Positions 1-7,905 of a stretch of DNA of 64,000 bases are shown here, piece after piece (positions within the stretch are counted from its first letter, which is position 1; every line of letters starts with the position of its first letter). Location of the stretch: contig NZ_JNXG01000002.1 in NCBI RefSeq assembly GCF_000717025.1, positions 186,001-250,000 on the forward strand, in the 5' to 3' direction. A model generated the notes under the pieces. It was not told the DNA's origin, made no database searches, and saw only the letters and a list, made by a program, of their open reading frames with translations. A program made the translations under genes and the position numbers. The DNA comes from Streptomyces atroolivaceus. GTDB taxonomy: Bacteria; Actinomycetota; Actinomycetes; Streptomycetales; Streptomycetaceae.

Positions 1-2
1 CG

Positions 3-929
3 CTGTCGCTTCAGCACCCGTTGACCATCGGCGAGGGCACGGTGTCCATCGGCTACGACAACCTCGCGGTGTACCGCTTCCTCGCCGCCGGTGCGGCCGT
101 CGTCGTCACCGACTACGCGGGCCTCGGCACCACCGACCGGCTCCACACCTACGTCAACCGGGTGGACGAGGGCCACGCCCTCCTGGACGCGGTCCGCGCG
201 GCCCGTTCGGTCGCCGGCACGTCACTCACCCCCGAATCGCGGGTCGGCCTCTACGGCTACAGCCAGGGCGGCGGAGCCAGCGCTTCGGCGGCCGAGCTGC
301 AGCCCTCGTACGCCCCCGACGTCAATCTGGCGGGCACCTACGCCGGAGCCCCGCCGGCCGACCTGACCGAGGTCATGAAGGGCATCGACGGCAGCGCCCT
401 GGCCGGCGCGCTGGGCTGGTCGATCAACGGCTTCGCCCAGTCCGACCCGTCCCTGAAGGCGGTGGTCGAAGCCAACACGAACGACGCGGGCAAGGCGGCG
501 CTCAAGGACACCTCGACGATGTGCGTGGGCGACGCGATCCTCGGCCACGGCTTCACGAACAGCAAGAAGTGGACCGCGAACGGCAAGCCGCTCGCCGACA
601 TCATCGCGGCCGAGCCGAAGCTGCAGGCGGTCCTCGCCCAGCAGCGCATCGGCAATCTGAAGCCGGCGTCCCCGGTGCGCCTGGCGACAGGTGTGCACGA
701 CGACATCGTCGGCCACCAGCAGTCGAGGCAGCTCGCTGTGGACTGGTGCCGCAAGGGTGCGAACGTGACGTACGAGGCCGTCCTCCTGCCCAACCTCGGG
801 GACAAGATCCTCACCAACCACCTGGCGCCCTACCTCACCGACCAGGGCAGTGCCATCTCCTGGATGACCGACCGCCTCTCCGGCAGGAAGGCCGTCTCCA
901 ACTGCTGGTCGATGCCGGTCCAGCCCTGA
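3..929 (+). CDS. Secretory lipase (LIP family), 5' end outside window
   Basis: Alpha/beta-hydrolase of the fungal/actinobacterial secretory lipase family, expected to hydrolyse triacylglycerol or other esters outside the cell. The frame is open from base 3, so the signal peptide and N-terminus lie upstream of the window. The nucleophile elbow GYSQGG is visible at about 240-275. A late Asp/His pair is expected; the region GVHDDIVGHQQS near 690-725 could supply the acid. Two Cys (TMCVGD, DWCRKG) may form a disulfide in an exported enzyme. A TTG at 21 is in frame, but homology-like sequence continues before it, so it is not the true start. Sure of the hydrolase fold, fairly sure of the lipase family. 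Confidence 0.8.
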   Translation: MSLQHPLTIGEGTVSIGYDNLAVYRFLAAGAAVVVTDYAGLGTTDRLHTYVNRVDEGHALLDAVRAARSVAGTSLTPESRVGLYGYSQGGGASASAAELQPSYAPDVNLAGTYAGAPPADLTEVMKGIDGSALAGALGWSINGFAQSDPSLKAVVEANTNDAGKAALKDTSTMCVGDAILGHGFTNSKKWTANGKPLADIIAAEPKLQAVLAQQRIGNLKPASPVRLATGVHDDIVGHQQSRQLAVDWCRKGANVTYEAVLLPNLGDKILTNHLAPYLTDQGSAISWMTDRLSGRKAVSNCWSMPVQP

Positions 930-991
930 CGTTCCTCCTCTCCGTGACGCACGGGGAGCTGCGCCCCGGGAGGCCGACCCGTAGTCTGGTT

Positions 992-1007
992 ATTGGACTA
1001 GACCTGT
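992..1007. promoter_or_regulatory. DasR-like (GntR/HutC-type) operator before cutC
   Basis: The 16-mer attggactagacctgt is an imperfect palindrome. It matches the DasR responsive element core (WSTGGTCTAGACCASW type) at about 13 of 16 positions by eye. It lies 30 bp before the cutC start, where a repressor would block transcription. DasR is the GlcNAc-responsive global regulator of Streptomyces. The assignment is inferred from pattern only. Confidence 0.4.
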
Positions 1008-1036
1008 AGTCAGCCGCTCCGAAGGAATGGAACACC

Positions 1037-1726
1037 ATGAGCAACCGTGCAGTCCTGGAGGTGATCGCTCTCGACGCGGAGGACGCGGTCGCGGCGGAGG
1101 CGGGCGGTGCGGACCGCCTCGAACTGGTCACCGACATGGCGGCCGACGGCCTGACCCCGTCCGTGGCGGCCTTCGCGGAGATCAGGGCCGCCGTCAGCAT
1201 CCCGCTCAGGGTCATGCTCAGGGTCGCCGACGGGTTCGCCGCGGGCGACATCCGCGTCCTCGTGGAGAAGACCCGCGCGATGCGCGCCGCGGGGGCGGAG
1301 GAGTTCGTCCTGGGCTTCCTCGACCAGGACGGCCATGTCGACCTCGTGGCCGTCGAGCGGCTCGTCGCCGAGCTGGACGGCTGCCCGTGGACCTTCCACC
1401 GCGCCATCGACCGCGCGTCCGACCGCGACGTACTGCGCAAGCACCTCGCCGACCTGCCCGGGCTGGACACCTACCTCACCGCGGGCTCGCCGAAGGGCGT
1501 CGACGCCGGCATGGACACCCTGCTGGCCGAAGCGGGGCACTCGGACCTGCCCGGCTACGAACCGCAGATCATGGTCGGCGGAGGCCTTCGTCTCGACCAC
1601 CTGCCGAGGCTGCGCGCCGCGGGCATCGAGGCCTTCCACATCGGAGGGGCGGCGCGGCCGGGCGGCTGGAGCGGTCCGGTGGACGCGACAGCGGTACGGG
1701 AGTGGCGCGCGGTGCTCGACAGCTGA
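1037..1726 (+). CDS. cutC: CutC-family protein
   Basis: 229-residue TIM-barrel protein of the CutC family (PF03932). The family is annotated as copper homeostasis, though its biochemical activity is still disputed. Family-typical segments are AGGADRLEL near residue 25, MLRVADGF near 60, TFHRAID near 120 and LTAGSPKG near 150. A good Shine-Dalgarno (gaagga) sits ten bases before the ATG. The gene is convergent with the copper-dependent LPMO at 2006-2992 and has a DasR-like site in its promoter, which suggests a role in chitin/cellulose-linked copper handling. That link is inference. Confidence 0.88.
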   Translation: MSNRAVLEVIALDAEDAVAAEAGGADRLELVTDMAADGLTPSVAAFAEIRAAVSIPLRVMLRVADGFAAGDIRVLVEKTRAMRAAGAEEFVLGFLDQDGHVDLVAVERLVAELDGCPWTFHRAIDRASDRDVLRKHLADLPGLDTYLTAGSPKGVDAGMDTLLAEAGHSDLPGYEPQIMVGGGLRLDHLPRLRAAGIEAFHIGGAARPGGWSGPVDATAVREWRAVLDS

Positions 1727-1841
1727 CGGGGGCGGCCCTGCCCGGCCGCGCCGCCCCGTGGACGCCGCGGTGGCCGGACGGGATGCTGCCGCACCTCGAC
1801 GCGGAGGGCACGCCGGGGTCGAGGGATGACCTCGACGCGAG

Positions 1842-1864
1842 GGCCCGGGGCGTGGCCCCGGGCC
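1842..1864. terminator. Bidirectional hairpin between cutC and the LPMO gene
   Basis: Perfect 9-bp inverted repeat ggcccgggg / ccccgggcc around a 5-nt loop. It lies between two convergent genes and has no T-run, as is usual for Streptomyces terminators. Confidence 0.6.
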
Positions 1865-1866
1865 GG

Positions 1867-2002
1867 TGGTCACTGGCCCGGGGCCACGGACGGTTCCTCG
1901 TGGTCACCGCCCCGGGGCCACGGACGGTTCCTCGTGGTCACCGGCCCGGGGCCACGGACGGTCCCTCTTGGTCACCGGCCCGGGGCCACGAAGGGCTCCT
2001 CC
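1867..2002. repeat. Four-copy 34-bp tandem repeat
   Basis: Four head-to-tail 34-bp units start at 1867, 1901, 1935 and 1969. Each opens with tggtcac and contains cccggggccacg. Units 1 and 2 differ at two positions; units 3 and 4 are more diverged at their 3' halves. The array ends four bases before the LPMO stop codon. It has no spacers, so it is not CRISPR. The repeated cccgggg core can pair with the adjoining hairpin, so the array may form part of a compound terminator. Confidence 0.9.
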
Positions 2003-2005
2003 CCG

Positions 2006-2992
2006 TCAGCGGTCCTGCCCGGCCTCCCGGCGGCGGCGCCGGTTCTGGGCCACCGCTCCCGCGGCGAACATCAGGGCGGCGCCCGTCAGGGAGACCGCCG
2101 TCGCGGCGGGCAGGTAGCCGGCCGAGGAGTCGGCGGTGGCGGACACCAGGCCGGCCTCACCGGCCTCGGCCGCGTGCCCGGCGTGCTCCGCGTGGGCCGG
2201 CACGGCAGGCGTCCCGGCCTTCTCCGCGGCCTCCGCCAGCTCGTCCGCCGACATCCGGCTGCCCTTCATGCCCGTGACCTCGCCGCTGCCGCCGTCGAAG
2301 ACGACGTCGGAGCAGGAGTAGAAGTTCTCCTGGCTGTCCGAGCGGATCCAGTGGATGAAGATCATGTGCTTGCCGGTCTTGCCCTGCGGGAGCTGGAGGT
2401 TCCAGTAGTAGTTGCCACCGTCCGAGCCCGCGCCACCCGCCTGCGGCGGATTGTTCACGGTCTGGGTGAGTGTCAGGTCGTCCCACTTCAGGGTCTGGTT
2501 CGGTGACCAGCCGTTCTTGGTGATGTAGACGTCGAACCTGCCCGGGTGGGCGGCCCAGTTGCTGTACTTCACCTGGGTGGTGGTGCCCGCGGTGAGGTGG
2601 GTCGTCGGCCAGTCGCTGCGGGCCGCGTTGTACGACGAGAAGTTGTACGGGCCGTTGTGGCCGCCGCTGCAGAGCTCGCCGTCGGGGATGTACCCCTTGG
2701 TCTTCCCGCCGCCGTTGGAGTCCAGGACGCCGAACCAGTTGTACAGCGGCGTGGTGCCGGTCGCCGCGACCGCGGCGGCACAGGCCGGGTTGGACGGGGT
2801 CTGGTTCCCGCTCGCGATCATGTCCTTGTAGCACAGGTAGCTGCGTGAGCCCGGATCCATGGCGACGCCGTGGGCGGACGCGGGGGTGGGCAGACCGGCC
2901 AGGGTGAGGGCCAGGAGGCCGGCTCCCAGGAAGCTCAGCGTGCGAGGCGCGCGCGTTCGGGCGCTTCTCCGGATGATGTGTCGCATGGCCAT
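2006..2992 (-). CDS. Secreted AA10 lytic polysaccharide monooxygenase, C-terminally membrane-anchored
   Basis: 328 residues. Signal peptide 1-40 ends in ASA, so cleavage gives the copper-binding N-terminal His41. The second brace His is H149 (NWAAHPG), and the axial Phe is F224 in ENFYSCSD. The catalytic domain (41-235) resembles cellulose-active, C1-oxidising Streptomyces AA10 enzymes, with YNWFGVLDSN and DGTLC-like loops. No CBM2 follows. Instead there is a linker with three His (AHAEHAGH, 266-273), a hydrophobic segment (about 293-316) and an Arg-rich tail, which predicts a tether to the membrane. The ATG at 2992 has AAGGAG nine bases upstream. The upstream CebR-type box suggests cellobiose induction. 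Confidence 0.92.
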   Translation of the reverse strand: MAMRHIIRRSARTRAPRTLSFLGAGLLALTLAGLPTPASAHGVAMDPGSRSYLCYKDMIASGNQTPSNPACAAAVAATGTTPLYNWFGVLDSNGGGKTKGYIPDGELCSGGHNGPYNFSSYNAARSDWPTTHLTAGTTTQVKYSNWAAHPGRFDVYITKNGWSPNQTLKWDDLTLTQTVNNPPQAGGAGSDGGNYYWNLQLPQGKTGKHMIFIHWIRSDSQENFYSCSDVVFDGGSGEVTGMKGSRMSADELAEAAEKAGTPAVPAHAEHAGHAAEAGEAGLVSATADSSAGYLPAATAVSLTGAALMFAAGAVAQNRRRRREAGQDR

Positions 2993-3205
2993 GAGGTTGG
3001 TCTCCTTCGGGATTCTCTGTTGGGGCAGATGACCCTGTGGCCCCCACGCGCAGGAGCCCGAGCACCGGGGCGAGGCGTGTCGGTACAGCCGGCCGGAAGG
3101 CACGCCGGGGCAGCGGGCGGACCTGCCGGTGCGGTTCGCGTCGATCCGGCCGGGCTCGGTGGCCGGCCTGTCGTCGTGTCGTGCGGGTGGGGGGAGAGCG
3201 GCGTG

Positions 3206-3219
3206 TGGGAGCGCTCCCA
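3206..3219. promoter_or_regulatory. CebR-type operator (cello-oligosaccharide repressor)
   Basis: Perfect 14-bp palindrome tgggagcgctccca, identical to the CebR (LacI family) consensus in Streptomyces. It lies 214 bp before the LPMO start on the minus strand, in the only promoter region available to that gene. This supports cellobiose/cellotriose-inducible expression. Confidence 0.85.
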
Positions 3220-3306
3220 AAAACGTAGCGCGCGCCGGGTGGTCTGTAAACGCCCCGTGCGGTGGCTGTAGCAACTTCCCGTGAAAGAAGGGGACGTGCG
3301 GTCGCG

Positions 3307-3348
3307 TGGTGGTGACGGGGCGGGTGCGCGTGCGCCCTGCCACCACCA
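3307..3348 (-). terminator. Hairpin after the HelD gene
   Basis: Outer arms tggtggtg / caccacca enclose a second G+C-rich inverted repeat (gggtgcgc / gcgccc). It sits 14 bases beyond the stop of the minus-strand helicase gene, as expected for its terminator. Confidence 0.45.
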
Positions 3349-3361
3349 ACCGCCCGGTGAA

Positions 3362-5470
3362 CTAACCCAGTTGATCCGGAAGCGGTGCCGCGTGCAGGAC
3401 CACGAGGCCCGAGACCGCGCGGGTCAGGGCCACGTACAGGCGGCGCAGGCCCGTGCGTTCGTCGGGTTCGCCGTCGACCACGGCCGCCGGTTCGTCCAGC
3501 ACGACGTAGTCGTACTCCAGGCCCTTCGCCAGCGAGGCCGGGACGAGGGTCAGCCGGGACTCGGCGGTCGTCTCCTGGCCGGGGGAGAGGAAACTGTGGC
3601 CGGCCGCCGCCAGCGCCGCCGACAGCGCCGGGATGCGGGCGTCGGCGGCGATCAGGCCGATCGAGCCCTCCTGGAGCAGCGACTCCTCGCAGGCCGCGAC
3701 CACCGCGGCGTCCAGGTCCGCCACCGCCACCTCACGTACCGCGAGGGAGCCGGGCGCCTCACGCACCGACTCGACCGGGGCGAGGCCCGGCGCGATCGAG
3801 GGGAGCAGCCGGGAGGCGTACGCGATCACCTCGCGCGGCACACGGAAGCCCGCGGTCAGCTCCTCCACCACCGCGTCCGACTTGCCCAGATGGAACAGCG
3901 CCTGCTCCCAGCTCCGCGTGGACCAGGGCGTGGTCCCCTGCGCCAGGTCGCCGAGGACCGTCGCCGAGCCGGTCGAGCAGCGGCGGCCCACCGCGCGGTA
4001 CTGCATCGGGGACAGGTCCTGGGCCTCGTCGATGACGACGTGGCCCAGGGAGTGCGTCCGGGCCACGAGGTCGGCCGCCTCGTCGATCAGGACCGCGTCC
4101 GCCGCCGTCCACCTCGCCGACTTCACGCTGCGGGCGGGCCGGGCCATCAGAATCTGCTTCTGCTCGTCGCCCGTGAGGAGCCCCTCCGCGTGGGTGGCCA
4201 GGAACTCCGCGTCCGTCAGGATCCGCAGCACGAGCTTCGCCGGGTCCACCGCCGGCCAGATCGCCTTCACGGCCGCCTTCACCGCCGGATTGCGGGCCAC
4301 CGCGTTCTGCACCCGGTCGTCCGGGGCCTCGCCGGCCTCCTCCATCCGTACGAGGACGGCGTGCGCGATGCGCTGCGGAAGGGCCTCGTGGGCGGCGCCG
4401 TACCGCATGTCCCGGGCCAGCAGCTCGACGGTCATCTCCTCGATCTCGTAGGCCGGGACCCGCCAGCGGCGGGAGCCGCGCACCACCACGACCGGCTCCG
4501 CCGGGGTCGTCACGTGCGAACGGACGGCCCGCCGCAGGACCTCCGCCATCCGCGCGTCGCCCTTGATCACCGCTGCGGCGGACTCGTCCGTGCCGCGCAC
4601 CTCGACGCGTGACGCCACCAGGTCCTCGACGGTGGCCTGCCGCACCTCCATCTCGCCGAGCGCGGGCAGGACCTGCTCGATGTAGTGGAGGAACGACCGG
4701 TTCGGACCGACGACGAGGGTGCCGGTGCGGGCGAGGCGCTCGCGGTGCGCGTACAGGAGGTACGCCACCCGGTGCAGGCCCACCGCCGTCTTCCCCGTCC
4801 CGGGCCCGCCCTGGACGCAGACCGTCCCGCCGAGATCGCTGCGGACGATCTCGTCCTGCTCGGGCTGGATCGTCGCCACGATGTCGCGCATCGGGCCGAC
4901 GCGGGGCCGCTCGATCTCCGCCTGGAGGAGCTTGCTGGTCTGCTCGGTCTCCGTCGGATCGGTGAGGTGCTCGTCCTCGTACGCGGTGAGCTCTCCGCCG
5001 GTGTAGCCGAACCGGCGGCGGTGGTCCACGTCCAGCGGGTTGTTCCGGGAGGCCTGGTAGAACGGCTGGGAGACCGGTGCGCGCCAGTCGATGACCATGG
5101 GGTCGCCGTGGGCGTCGTGGACGTGACGGCGTCCGATGTAGAAGCGCTCCCCCTCCCGTCGCCCACAACCGCCCCCGGCCGGGGCGCTACGCGCCACCCC
5201 TCCTGATGCGCCCTCCGCCGTCTCGGTGCCGACCAGGTGCTGGTAGTCGAGGCGTCCGAAGAAGAGCGGTGTGTGGGCGAGGTCGGCGAGCGACTTGATG
5301 CGGTCGTCGATCTGCGACTGCAGGACCTCGGCGTTGACCCAGTTCGCGGTGACGTCGCGGATGTCGAGCGCCTGCACGTCCTCGCGCATGGCGCGCAGCG
5401 CGGCACGGGACGCGGCGAGGTGCGCCCGTTCCCTGACCAGTGGATTGCTTGACTCTTCGTGCGCGGGCAC
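3362..5470 (-). CDS. helD: HelD-like UvrD/Rep-superfamily helicase, RNA polymerase recycling factor
   Basis: 702 residues. An N-terminal coiled-coil arm (about 10-65) is followed by the HelD-typical YIGRRHVHD and VIDWRAPVS segments (110-135), Walker A GGPGTGKT (221-228), the Walker B-like VVIDEAQD and a C-terminal LYVALTRA motif. Actinobacterial HelD enters RNA polymerase channels and releases stalled or nucleic-acid-bound enzyme. The GTG at 5470 has GGAGG seven bases upstream; the reading frame extends further but without sense. Residues about 84-106 form a Gly/Ala/Arg-rich insertion just before the YIGRR motif. I found no rifamycin-associated element upstream, so this is more likely the housekeeping HelD than the rifamycin-induced HelR. 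Confidence 0.88.
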   Translation of the reverse strand: MPAHEESSNPLVRERAHLAASRAALRAMREDVQALDIRDVTANWVNAEVLQSQIDDRIKSLADLAHTPLFFGRLDYQHLVGTETAEGASGGVARSAPAGGGCGRREGERFYIGRRHVHDAHGDPMVIDWRAPVSQPFYQASRNNPLDVDHRRRFGYTGGELTAYEDEHLTDPTETEQTSKLLQAEIERPRVGPMRDIVATIQPEQDEIVRSDLGGTVCVQGGPGTGKTAVGLHRVAYLLYAHRERLARTGTLVVGPNRSFLHYIEQVLPALGEMEVRQATVEDLVASRVEVRGTDESAAAVIKGDARMAEVLRRAVRSHVTTPAEPVVVVRGSRRWRVPAYEIEEMTVELLARDMRYGAAHEALPQRIAHAVLVRMEEAGEAPDDRVQNAVARNPAVKAAVKAIWPAVDPAKLVLRILTDAEFLATHAEGLLTGDEQKQILMARPARSVKSARWTAADAVLIDEAADLVARTHSLGHVVIDEAQDLSPMQYRAVGRRCSTGSATVLGDLAQGTTPWSTRSWEQALFHLGKSDAVVEELTAGFRVPREVIAYASRLLPSIAPGLAPVESVREAPGSLAVREVAVADLDAAVVAACEESLLQEGSIGLIAADARIPALSAALAAAGHSFLSPGQETTAESRLTLVPASLAKGLEYDYVVLDEPAAVVDGEPDERTGLRRLYVALTRAVSGLVVLHAAPLPDQLG

Positions 5471-5824
5471 GGTGTTGCCTCCGGCTTTTCGACGCAGGAC
5501 GGCGGACAGGGCCGGCCGCCCGGTCCGCTCGGGGACGTTCACACAGAGATGCGCACGCGCGCGGGCGCGTGCGGCTGTTGTCGGCCGGTTTCCGTCCGGT
5601 CGGCGGCGCTCCCCCGGCTGCCGGCCGCTCGAGGGCTGGCCGGTACCACGGTGCGGGAGGCGGGCAGACCGGCGATTGTATCGACCGCGGTCCCCGGGGT
5701 CGAACGAATTGGAGACGGGCGCGGTGTCCGCCCCGTAGGGGACGGCGTGCGACCTCCGGCCTACCCGGGCCCGTACACGCTTCGGCCCGCAGGCCGATGC
5801 CGGGGCGCGGCCGGGCGGAGCACC
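5471..5824. other. Divergent promoter region, no gene seen
   Basis: About 350 bp between the helicase start and the small plus-strand gene. It contains G+C-rich inverted repeats (for example gcacgcgcgc / gcgcgtgc near 5551-5572) and the less G+C-rich segment gattgtatcgacc near 5675. I see no convincing coding frame and no operator that I recognise. Confidence 0.5.
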
Positions 5825-5833
5825 ATGGAAGGC

Positions 5834-6025
5834 ATGAGCACCCTTTATCTGGACCCCCGCAGGACCGGGCCCGCGCACGGCGCGACCGCGGCCACCGGTC
5901 GACCGCACAGCCACCGGATGGGAGACGCGGTGCGCGCCGTCTCGGTCTTCGCGCGCACCGCGTTCGGTGTGGCCGTCCTCGGTGAGTACGCGGAGGAGGC
6001 CGGTGTGATCCGCCGCCACCGCTGA
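5834..6025 (+). CDS. Small conserved hypothetical protein
   Basis: 63-residue basic protein beginning MSTLYLDPRR, His- and Arg-rich at the start (PHSHRM). The more hydrophobic middle, FARTAFGVAVLGEYAEEAG, could be one amphipathic helix. No signal peptide and no known motif. The same frame also has an ATG at 5825, which lies only four bases after a GGAG; the ATG at 5834 gives the shorter form I prefer. It stands between two helicase genes that are read the other way. I recognise it as a kind of short protein often annotated in Streptomyces, without a function. Confidence 0.6.
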   Translation: MSTLYLDPRRTGPAHGATAATGRPHSHRMGDAVRAVSVFARTAFGVAVLGEYAEEAGVIRRHR

Positions 6026-6070
6026 GCCCCGGGCCCGGCCCCGTCCCCTGTCCCCGTTCCCCGTCCCCTG

Positions 6071-7714
6071 TCAGCTCTCCGTCAGCAGCTCGTCCGCGTC
6101 GACAATCCGGTAGGCGTACCCCTGTTCGGCCAGGAAGCGCTGACGGTGCGCCGCGAAGTCCTGGTCGATCGTGTCGCGGGCGACCACCGAGTAGAACCGT
6201 GCCTCGTGGCCGTCGGCCTTCGGCCGCAGCACCCGTCCGAGCCGCTGAGCCTCCTCCTGGCGCGAGCCGAACGTTCCCGACACCTGGATGGCGACCGTCG
6301 CCTCCGGGAGGTCGATCGAGAAGTTCGCGACCTTGGACACGACCAGCACACTGATCTCGCCCTGCCGGAACGACTCGAACAGCTTCTCGCGCTGCGCATT
6401 GCTCGTCTCGCCCTTGATCACCGGGGCGTCCAGGTGCTCACCGAGCTCGTCGAGCTGGTCGATGTACTGACCGATGACGAGGGTCTGCTCGCCCCGGTGC
6501 TTGCGTACGAGCGCCTCGGTGACCTTCCGCTTCGTCGCGGTCGTCGCGCAGAACCGGTACTTCTCCTCGGCCTCGGCCGTCGCGTAGGCGAGGCGCTCCG
6601 AGTCCGTGAGGTTCACCCGGACCTCGACGCAGTCGGCGGGCGCGATGTAGCCCTGCGCCTCGATCTCCTTCCACGGGGCGTCGAACCGCTTGGGCCCGAT
6701 GAGCGAGAAGACGTCCGACTCGCGGCCGTCCTCGCGCACCAGCGTCGCGGTGAGCCCCAGGCGCCGGCGGGCCTGGAGGTCGGCGGTGAACTTGAAGACG
6801 GGCGCGGGCAGCAGGTGCACCTCGTCGTAGATCACGAGCCCCCAGTCGCGGGAGTCGAACAGCTCCAGGTGCGGGTAGATCCCCTTACGGCGGGTCGTCA
6901 GCACCTGGTACGTGGCGATCGTGACCGGCCGGATCTCCTTGCGCGTACCGCTGTACTCGCCGATCTCCTCCTCGGTCAGCGAGGTCCGCTTCACCAGCTC
7001 GTGCTTCCACTGCCGCGCGGAGACGGTGTTGGTGACGAGGATCAGCGTGGTCGCCTTGGCCTCGGCCATGGCTCCGGCGCCGACCAGCGTCTTGCCCGCG
7101 CCGCAGGGCAGGACGACGACACCCGAGCCGCCGTGCCAGAACCCCTCGACGGCCTGCTTCTGGTACGGGCGCAGCGCCCAGCCGTCCTGGTCGAGATCGA
7201 TCGGGTGCGCCTCACCGTCGACGTACCCGGCGAGGTCCTCGGCCGGCCAGCCCAGCTTCAGCAGCGTCTGCTTGATCTGCCCGCGCTCGGAGGGGTGCAC
7301 GGCCACGGTGTCCGGGTCGAGGCGCGCCCCGACCAGCGGCTGGACCTTCTTCGAGCGGAGGATCTCCTCCAGCACCGGCCGGTCGTTGGAGGTCAGCACC
7401 AGCCCGTGGACAGGGTGCTTGGACAGGGTGAGGCGGCCGTACCGCGCCATCGTCTCGGCGATGTCGACGAGGAGTGCGTGCGGCACGGGGTAGCGCGAGT
7501 ACTCCACGAGCGCGTCGACGACCTGCTCGGCGTCGTGGCCCGCGGCGCGGGCGTTCCAGAGGCCGAGGGGGGTCACCCGGTAGGTGTGGATGTGCTCGGG
7601 GGCACGCTCCAGCTCGGCGAAGGGCGCGATGACACGGCGGCAGGCCTCGGCCTGCTCGTGGTCGACTTCGAGGAGCAGCGTCTTGTCGCTCTGGACGATG
7701 AGGGGTCCGGTCAC
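6071..7714 (-). CDS. xpb: XPB/Rad25-like DNA repair helicase
   Basis: 547-residue superfamily 2 helicase of the bacterial XPB type. It shows an N-terminal XPB damage-recognition-like domain (GPLIVQSDKTLLLEV at the start), motif I PCGAGKT (about 218-224), motif II DEVH, motif III GLTAT, and a C-terminal helicase lobe with QRLGRVLRPK (motif VI). Bacterial XPB unwinds DNA 3'-5' and is thought to work in nucleotide excision repair with a nuclease partner. No bax1-like nuclease gene lies next to it here. The GTG at 7714 is preceded by GGAAAGGG. The separate protein at 14266-16740 carries a helicase-associated region related to the N-terminal part of this family. Confidence 0.9.
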   Translation of the reverse strand: MTGPLIVQSDKTLLLEVDHEQAEACRRVIAPFAELERAPEHIHTYRVTPLGLWNARAAGHDAEQVVDALVEYSRYPVPHALLVDIAETMARYGRLTLSKHPVHGLVLTSNDRPVLEEILRSKKVQPLVGARLDPDTVAVHPSERGQIKQTLLKLGWPAEDLAGYVDGEAHPIDLDQDGWALRPYQKQAVEGFWHGGSGVVVLPCGAGKTLVGAGAMAEAKATTLILVTNTVSARQWKHELVKRTSLTEEEIGEYSGTRKEIRPVTIATYQVLTTRRKGIYPHLELFDSRDWGLVIYDEVHLLPAPVFKFTADLQARRRLGLTATLVREDGRESDVFSLIGPKRFDAPWKEIEAQGYIAPADCVEVRVNLTDSERLAYATAEAEEKYRFCATTATKRKVTEALVRKHRGEQTLVIGQYIDQLDELGEHLDAPVIKGETSNAQREKLFESFRQGEISVLVVSKVANFSIDLPEATVAIQVSGTFGSRQEEAQRLGRVLRPKADGHEARFYSVVARDTIDQDFAAHRQRFLAEQGYAYRIVDADELLTES

Positions 7715-7843
7715 GCGCGTCGGCCCTTTCCGGCGTGGGGTGGCCGCCCGGGTGCGAACGGCCAAACGTCCAGTGTGCCGCATCAGGGCCGCGACCGGGC
7801 GGCTACGTTGTGGGCATGAGCGAGGACCGCACGCGTGAGCCCA

Positions 7844-7871
7844 CATGAAGGTTTCTTCATCTTCGCTTCAT
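7844..7871. promoter_or_regulatory. Putative response-regulator box, copy 1
   Basis: catgaaggtttcttcat is an inverted repeat ATGAA-N6-TTCAT, followed six bases later by another TTCAT. The half-sites therefore repeat every 11 bp, as at sites of OmpR-family regulators. The same arrangement recurs at 10405-10432 in front of the permease gene. This suggests that the response regulator encoded between them binds both. Confidence 0.5.
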
Positions 7872-7905
7872 CCAGCCCCGCCGGTCCGGCGGGCAGGCTC
7901 CGCAC

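Noticed and set aside
1867..2002. CRISPR array
   Set aside because: The 34-bp units are directly adjacent without unique spacers, and no cas genes are present.
2045..2130. Sortase signal at the LPMO C-terminus
   Set aside because: The motif before the hydrophobic helix is LPAAT, not LAxTG or LPxTG, so plain membrane anchoring is more likely.
5471..5824. Rifamycin-associated element before helD
   Set aside because: I looked for the 19-bp inverted repeat known from helR and rox promoters and did not find it.
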